10,282 nucleotides of DNA from CAIOSQ01 sp964434345. Its GTDB lineage: Bacteria > Pseudomonadota > Alphaproteobacteria > CACIAM-22H2. Below, piece after piece: positions 7,601 through 10,282 of the stretch (within the stretch, counting starts at the first letter, position 1; each line of letters opens with the position of its first letter). Position numbers and translations under genes: made by a program. The notes under the pieces are model-generated. The model did no database searches. It was not told where the DNA came from and saw only the letters and a list, made by a program, of their open reading frames with translations. The DNA lies in the NCBI GenBank assembly GCA_964434345.1, contig CAYSUY010000156.1, forward strand, positions 1-10,282, in the 5' to 3' direction.

Positions 7601-7658
7601 CCGCCGCACCCGCGACCGCCGCCGTCATCCCTGCGATCGCCCGACGCCGCCGTAACAT
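4647..7658 (-). CDS. Large exported protein of unknown function with a possible N-terminal RIFT-barrel (YetA/PcRGLX-like) domain
   Basis: The product is 1003 residues from ATG 7658; an in-frame TTG two codons earlier (7664) is the alternative start. The N-terminus MLRRRRAIAGMTAAVAGAAVAG is a signal peptide with a run of four arginines and AxA-like cleavage near residue 22, so export by Tat or Sec is likely. Residues 48-60 (SPFGVPFRHGAFP) and 79-106 (PLAIQAEQF, then GDGTLIH) resemble the opening of RIFT-barrel domains in the YetA/exo-rhamnogalacturonan-lyase group, which read GVPFxxG, then Q, then DGS-(I/V)-RW. The middle is beta-rich with many Trp and Arg residues, including W559, W561, W562 and W564. 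From about residue 744 to the end it looks helical, which would fit an alpha/alpha toroid. A secreted polysaccharide-acting enzyme is my best guess, but no catalytic residue can be named. It may be cotranscribed with the upstream PPK2 gene (105-bp gap). Confidence 0.85.
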   Translation of the reverse strand: MLRRRRAIAGMTAAVAGAAVAGTTTAPVERFERATLLRSAASGAHWVSPFGVPFRHGAFPAAWRERLCARYPAGQGGTPLAIQAEQFRIRGDGTLIHCTAHVHLPATYVAGTAVEIGFAPPEIVGRLLPPAPDWAALWRDDEDFAVELSIWEPRVHWLAFDGQPVTGDEVELVFADSLGEQTYRHRFNATHAWKTAHDSGRALFDHLAKRVTQDPAGRYRCYDPRHLPRREGRVGEANDDHFRPKYGNALVVNDLGHVFGLAAETARHGPRRSLAQAHASDRWNEAQGRFGLYIWPRWRPGDPEPYRLRVRLRRAAGSSLSVFAGRDGARSTDTVLEPVNDPVPRRLWRARFAAGRPSPDTPWFDGRLLRQEERRAAFVAEDGTIHPHLEAWFRVSRAHDGRIVDRQVTVENPRCFAAARDHVHDARILVDGAPPAGFAAERWRDLHHGPWETWRWAAEKPAACCDAADFMRARLVFPWTRHPDEDHTAEMACKLRGADIDFERNETAALRWRGGRRVEDWSGLRRPVRATLNDPLYAGAWCFTGEGGARAELGVFSSWEWWFWSGDTLATWPSLEAQADNVFGARGFQLRDERAGGADALATPNLYTRWDFAPHAGTTPRLGNPFGRPQQPDTKFHPLGQAHLLKRPFLPANSHLPSSGIYSAYLVRPEKCFFDKQEQYAWFCLVKTQSDVLLTRPRTGGAPGDRDHVVGYQVANGERSYAWPMREILRAAFLHFEGHRRRPYWRRVAQDQANHFNLLCARTIWGAFHVRNLFDPGSDSWRAVPPLMPGGRIAGPSAGHVRAMARLDAFKSAYVNMCAMHGMDLDAADFAPGIQRCLWQLHALEDAPPEAWFRLLGTPGGAIVLCRDLVARPATGGGAELDSASGTWPIWSADDMRGLHAWLAAAVRDPAVARALRIPASPADLDRDLREVGYSFVKQHQAGLHMLLRYHADPGIRARARRWIARIDAQWPGTMRIATAGDPARPLSKLFQQLDLIPEERIA

Positions 7659-7715
7659 GCGCAAAGACTATCGCGCCGGTGCCCACCGCGACGCGGCCCC
7701 TTGCGACGTAAGCCC

Positions 7716-7743
7716 GCCGGGCCGCTGCCGACGTCTGCCCGGC
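7716..7743 (-). other. GC-rich hairpin between PPK2 and the large exported protein gene
   Basis: A perfect 7-bp stem (GCCGGGC at 7716-7722 with GCCCGGC at 7737-7743) encloses a 14-base loop that holds GACGTC. It lies 20 bases after the PPK2 stop in the direction of transcription. No T-run follows, so it is not a classic intrinsic terminator. It could protect a transcript end, help Rho-dependent termination or be chance in GC-rich DNA. Confidence 0.25.
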
Positions 7744-7763
7744 CCGCCGAACGCTGCCGCCGC

Positions 7764-8684
7764 TCAATATCGCTCGGGTACGTAGAGTTCGGACGGGAGG
7801 ACCCGGCGTTCGTAGTCCGGGTTGAACACCCGCTGCGGCAAGGTCACGGGGTCGTGCGGCACCTCGGCGTAGGGGATCATGGACAGCAGATGCGCGATGC
7901 AGTTCAGCCGCGCGCGCTTCTTGTCGTTGCCCTCGACGATGTGCCAGGGCGCCTCCGCGATGTTGGTGCGCTCGAACATCTCCTCCTTGGCCTTGGTGTA
8001 CTGCTCCCAGCGCACCCGCGACTGCAGATCCATCGGCGAGAGCTTCCATTGCTTGAGCGGATCGTGGATCCGCATCAGGAAGCGCAATTGCTGCTCCTCG
8101 TCGGTGATGGAGAACCAGTATTTCACCAGCACCACCCCCGAACGCACGAGCATGCGTTCGAATTCGGGCACGTCGCGGAAGAAATCCTCGACCTGGGCTT
8201 CGCTGGCGAAGCCCATCACGCGTTCGACACCGGCCCGGTTGTACCAGCTGCGGTCGAACAGCACGATCTCGCCCGCCGCCGGCAGATGCGGCACGTAGCG
8301 CTGGAAATACCACTGCGTCTTCTCGCGATCCGATGGCGCCGGCAGGGCGACGACGCGGCACGTGCGGGGATTGACGCGCTGGGCGATGCGCTTGATGACG
8401 CCGCCCTTGCCCGCGCTGTCGCGACCCTCGAACAGCACGACCAGCTTCAGGCCCTTGTAGGCGACCCAGTCCTGGAGCTTGATGAGTTCGCTCTGCAGCC
8501 GCAGCAATTCGGCGAAATAGACCTGCCGCTCGATCGAGGTCACCTTGCGCCGCGCCAGAAGCTCGCGCAGTTCGGGCGGCAGGCGCCGGTCGTCGACCTC
8601 CTGCTCGCGCTCCTCGTCGAGGTCGTCCTCGACCTCAAGCTCGACCCAGGACCGCTCGCCCGATTTGTCATTCCCGACCGTCAT
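7764..8684 (-). CDS. ppk2: Polyphosphate kinase 2 (PPK2 family, class I-like)
   Basis: The product is 306 residues, the normal single-domain PPK2 length. The N-terminus is strongly acidic (about 16-32). The kinase core begins near LLARRKVTSIERQVYFAELLRLQ (42-64). Walker A is GRDSAGKGG (87-95, K93). PRTCRVVALPAPSDREKTQWYFQRY (106-130) is the typical PPK2 stretch, and Walker B is VLFDRSWYNRAGVERVMGF (141-159, D144). The lid region includes the basic and acidic residues around 200-240. The enzyme transfers phosphate between polyphosphate and nucleoside diphosphates in the cytoplasm; class I members usually make ATP or GTP from polyphosphate. I chose ATG 8684 because GGAGG lies six bases upstream. 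The upstream ATG at 8729 would add 15 residues with no family match. All core motifs are intact, so it should be active. The nucleotide preference (ADP or GDP) is not readable by eye. Confidence 0.95.
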   Translation of the reverse strand: MTVGNDKSGERSWVELEVEDDLDEEREQEVDDRRLPPELRELLARRKVTSIERQVYFAELLRLQSELIKLQDWVAYKGLKLVVLFEGRDSAGKGGVIKRIAQRVNPRTCRVVALPAPSDREKTQWYFQRYVPHLPAAGEIVLFDRSWYNRAGVERVMGFASEAQVEDFFRDVPEFERMLVRSGVVLVKYWFSITDEEQQLRFLMRIHDPLKQWKLSPMDLQSRVRWEQYTKAKEEMFERTNIAEAPWHIVEGNDKKRARLNCIAHLLSMIPYAEVPHDPVTLPQRVFNPDYERRVLPSELYVPERY

Positions 8685-8863
8685 CGCGCGCCTCCTCGTC
8701 ACCGACGATGCGACATCATGCCGGCCCATCGTGACGATGGAATGACGAAATCGCTACGCCAGCTCACGTGGCCGCATGTTCGGCGGGTGACGTCTCCCGC
8801 GGGCACCCGTGTCGTGACGCCATGCCCCCCGCGTCGATCCTCTGGGTACCCTTGCGTCGCGAG
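8685..8863. other. Intergenic region between the ATP-grasp ligase stop and PPK2
   Basis: These 179 bases hold the PPK2 leader. They also contain a weak inverted repeat (CGGGTG 8784-8789 with CACCCG 8804-8809) that surrounds the self-complementary CCCGCGGG (8796-8803). That repeat lies past the ATP-grasp stop in its transcription direction but lacks a T-run, so it is at most a Rho-assisted end point. I found no convincing -35/-10 pair and no small gene. Confidence 0.4.
8691..8695 (-). promoter_or_regulatory. Ribosome-binding site GGAGG that sets the PPK2 start
   Basis: On the minus strand GGAGG sits six bases before ATG 8684. This favours that start over the ATG at 8729, which has no comparable site. 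Confidence 0.7.
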
Positions 8864-9811
8864 CTACTCCGCAGCGGCGGCGTGGCGCGTCGCATGGAGG
8901 AGGTCGGTCAGGTGACGCGCGATCGCGCCCATGCCCGAACGCCCCGCGATGGCCTCCGCCTCCGGGTTGTAGTTGGTGTTCGTGTTGACGTCATAGGTCC
9001 AGGGCGTGCCGTCGCGATCGACGATGAATTCGATCCCGGCGATCCCGATGTCGTTCGCCGCCAGGAAGGCTTCGTAGCGCGCGATCAGGGGGCTCGCGAA
9101 ACCCTCGACGATGCGGAACTTCGCCCCGGGCGCGACCGCCGGGCACGCGGCGCCGGCCTCGATCTGGCATTGATCGGCGGGGCAGAGTTCGAAACCCTGG
9201 GAGGTGTCGACCCGCACCGCATAGAGGAACCGCCCACCGACGAACTCGACCCGCGTGATGAAGGGCTCGGGTGCCTGGATGTAGCGCTGCACCAGCCAGA
9301 TGCCGTCGACCGGCGCCTCGACCTCCTCGGCGGCGAGATGCTCGGCGAGTCCCGCCGCGCTCAGCAGCAGCTTGACGCCGAGCCCCTTGCCCGCGCGGTT
9401 ATGCTTGAGGATGAGCGGAAAACCCAGGGTCTCGGCCGCCTTGGCGATGTGCGCGCGTCCGATCACGGCGATCGTGTCCGGGCTGCGGACGCCGAACGCC
9501 GCCAGCGCCTGGTACTGCGCGACCTTGCTGATCTCCAGCGCCAGCGCCCGGCGACCATTGACCACGGTCCGCCCGTGCCGCGCGAGCCATTCCAGGACGG
9601 CGGCGGTGTATTCGGGGGCGTAGCGGTGGCCGCGCGTATGCGACGACGCGCTCATCCGGTTGTAGAACACGCCATCGGGCGGCGCCTGCGTCAGGTCGAG
9701 GGCACCGCGATCGAGAAACCACTCCGCGACAGGCGTGCCCAGCCGCACGAACTGCGCGCGCAGCGGCTCGACCCAGGCGTCGTTTTCATGAATGACATGG
9801 ACCTTGCGCAT
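8864..9811 (-). CDS. RimK/glutathione-synthase-like ATP-grasp ligase of unknown substrate
   Basis: The product is 315 residues. A pre-ATP-grasp domain (about 1-95, opening MRKVHVIHEND) includes DGVFYNRMSASSHTRGHRYAPEY (46-68). The ATP-grasp part has ISKVAQYQALAAFGV (94-108), the lysine and glycine-rich loop LILKHNRAGKGLGVKLL (133-149), the hinge LVQRYI (173-178), ITRVEFVGGRFLYAVRVD (185-202), and the metal-site strands GIEFIVDRDG (259-268) and YDVNTNTNYN (273-282). Enzymes of this type use ATP to join a carboxylate to an amine through an acyl phosphate. RimK adds glutamate to ribosomal protein S6, and relatives make peptides or amino-acid conjugates. Here YDVN replaces the common (L)EVN, keeping an acidic ligand. 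I chose ATG 9811 for its AGGGAG at 9822-9827 and natural strand-1 start; ATGs at 9847 and 9898 would add residues with no family match. No partner gene is adjacent, so the substrate is unknown. Confidence 0.85.
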   Translation of the reverse strand: MRKVHVIHENDAWVEPLRAQFVRLGTPVAEWFLDRGALDLTQAPPDGVFYNRMSASSHTRGHRYAPEYTAAVLEWLARHGRTVVNGRRALALEISKVAQYQALAAFGVRSPDTIAVIGRAHIAKAAETLGFPLILKHNRAGKGLGVKLLLSAAGLAEHLAAEEVEAPVDGIWLVQRYIQAPEPFITRVEFVGGRFLYAVRVDTSQGFELCPADQCQIEAGAACPAVAPGAKFRIVEGFASPLIARYEAFLAANDIGIAGIEFIVDRDGTPWTYDVNTNTNYNPEAEAIAGRSGMGAIARHLTDLLHATRHAAAAE

Positions 9812-9868
9812 GGCGGTGACGCTCCCTGGCTGAAGGAGCCGGACCATGGGCGCGCACGACACCACGGC

Positions 9869-9882
9869 GCAAACGAGTTTGC
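9869..9882. promoter_or_regulatory. Perfect inverted repeat GCAAAC-GA-GTTTGC, candidate operator
   Basis: Two 6-bp arms flank a 2-base centre, 57 bases before the ATP-grasp start and just before the TTGCCC of the other direction. The size fits a helix-turn-helix dimer site. It would fall inside the reading frame if the longest ATP-grasp start (9898) were used, which slightly supports the downstream start. Confidence 0.35.
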
Positions 9883-9918
9883 CTTGCCCTGGCTTCAAGC
9901 GCCGCTAATGACCAAATC

Positions 9919-9940
9919 CCGGCGGGCACCGACCGGCGGG
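9919..9940. repeat. Short direct repeat CCGGCGGG, 14-bp period
   Basis: CCGGCGGG occurs at 9919-9926 and again at 9933-9940 in the leader of the HpcH/HpaI gene. It may be part of a regulator site together with the palindrome nine bases downstream, or simple GC-rich repetition. Confidence 0.3.
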
Positions 9941-9948
9941 ACGCGCTA

Positions 9949-9966
9949 GTCTCGCCGCGGCGAGAC
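9949..9966. promoter_or_regulatory. Perfect 18-bp palindrome GTCTCGCCGCGGCGAGAC, candidate operator
   Basis: The two 9-bp halves are exact reverse complements with no spacer. The palindrome ends 11 bases before the GGAGG and 21 bases before the ATG of the HpcH/HpaI gene. On DNA it fits a dimeric repressor site. With no spacer it would make only a poor RNA hairpin, so an operator is the better reading. Confidence 0.5.
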
Positions 9967-9977
9967 GCAGCCAAGAT

Positions 9978-9982
9978 GGAGG
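9978..9982 (+). promoter_or_regulatory. Ribosome-binding site GGAGG that sets the HpcH/HpaI start
   Basis: GGAGG is five bases before ATG 9988. An in-frame ATG at 9976 overlaps this site and has no Shine-Dalgarno of its own, so 9988 is the preferred start. Confidence 0.75.
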
Positions 9983-9987
9983 ATCCC

Positions 9988-10282
9988 ATGCGCCGAAACA
10001 TCCTGCGCGAGAAGCTCGACGCGGGCCAGCCGACCCTGGGCACGCATCTGCTCTCGACCTGGCCGACCCTGGTCGAACTGATCGGCCAGACGGGCCGCTA
10101 CGACTATGTCGAGTTCACCGCCGAATACGCGCCATTCGGCCTCCACGACCTCGACAATCTCGGCCGTGCGCTCGAACTCGCGGGTCTTGGCGGCATGATG
10201 AAGCACGAGCAGACGCAATGGACCCATCAGGCGATGCGGTCGATCGGCTCGGGCTTCCAGTCCGCGCTCTTCGCCGACGTGC
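9988..10282 (+). CDS. HpcH/HpaI aldolase/citrate-lyase family protein, N-terminal part (3' truncated)
   Basis: Ninety-eight residues are visible before the window ends. The opening LREKLDAGQPTLGTHLLSTWPTLVELIGQTGRYDYVEF (6-43) has the class II HpcH/HpaI layout of a (G-T)-x-L near strand 1, P-x-x-x-E in helix 1 and G-x-(Y/F)-D strand 2. The family uses a divalent metal to cleave or form pyruvate-type aldols in the cytoplasm. The usual D-x-E-H after strand 2 reads T-A-E-Y here (44-47, then APFGLHDLDNL). The Arg of the next strand is replaced by MMKHEQ (70-75, K72). I recall a sub-group with the same AEYAPF and IKxEQ pattern, so this is probably a sub-family trait, with chemistry that may differ from HpaI. 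SGFQSALFADV (88-98) matches the G-x-Q-x-(V/L)-x-x-x-x segment. The metal-binding Glu and Asp lie beyond the window. Confidence 0.85.
   Translation, partial: MRRNILREKLDAGQPTLGTHLLSTWPTLVELIGQTGRYDYVEFTAEYAPFGLHDLDNLGRALELAGLGGMMKHEQTQWTHQAMRSIGSGFQSALFADV

Larger units (their letters stand above)
9812..9987. promoter_or_regulatory. Divergent intergenic control region between the ATP-grasp and HpcH/HpaI genes
   Basis: These 176 bases must drive both outward-facing genes. They contain an inverted repeat at 9869-9882, an 8-bp direct repeat CCGGCGGG at 9919 and 9933, and a perfect palindrome at 9949-9966. A weak + strand promoter-like pair is TTGCCC (9884-9889) and TAATGA (9906-9911), 16 bases apart. 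A weak minus-strand -35-like TTGAAG is at 9898-9893. Neither promoter is strong enough to call alone. Candidate operators on both sides suggest a dedicated regulator that lies outside the window. Confidence 0.45.

Noticed and set aside
8619..8636. Inverted repeat GAGGTCG-TCCT-CGACCTC near the 5' end of PPK2
   Set aside because: It lies inside codons for the Glu/Asp-rich N-terminal stretch, where such repeats arise from repeated acidic codons. A regulatory role cannot be supported.
8768..9949. Plus-strand frame of 393 codons opposite the ATP-grasp gene
   Set aside because: It has no domain, lacks a good start site and is antisense to a well-formed ATP-grasp enzyme.

Overview
The window is GC-rich throughout, with densely packed genes, ATGA-type start/stop overlaps and clear GGAGG ribosome-binding sites. 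I see no RNA gene, insertion sequence or CRISPR array. Codon style and the mix of families (PPK2 polyphosphate kinase, HpcH/HpaI aldolase with an AEYAPF motif, SDR/GT2/GtrA glycan genes) suggest an alphaproteobacterium. That is an inference from style; no marker gene proves it.

Region 1 (1-4636, + strand) looks like one tightly coupled operon for making and transferring a lipid-linked amino sugar. In order it holds: the tail of a probable DegT-family sugar aminotransferase; an extended SDR epimerase/dehydratase; a GtrB/ArnC-like GT2 that charges undecaprenyl phosphate; a WecD-like GNAT that probably N-acylates the amino sugar nucleotide; a GtrA-family membrane protein (putative flippase); and a GT-C polytopic transferase that would move the sugar from the lipid carrier to a periplasmic acceptor. 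Four consecutive junctions overlap, so translation is probably coupled. The logic resembles the Arn (Ara4N) pathway rebuilt from Gtr parts. One notable oddity is that the SDR lacks the lysine of its YxxxK catalytic motif.

Region 2 (4647-7658, - strand) is a single exported protein of about 1003 residues, convergent with the operon and only 10 bp away. I do not recognise it with certainty. Its N-terminus resembles the RIFT-barrel opening of the YetA/PcRGLX-type polysaccharide lyase group, so it may act on polysaccharide.

Region 3 (7764-8684, - strand) is a complete class I-like PPK2 polyphosphate kinase. Region 4 (8864-9811, - strand) is an orphan RimK-like ATP-grasp ligase. A 176-bp divergent intergenic region separates it from Region 5 (9988 to the window end, + strand), the start of an HpcH/HpaI-family aldolase-like gene. 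That divergent region carries a perfect 18-bp palindrome and a second inverted repeat, both candidate operators.
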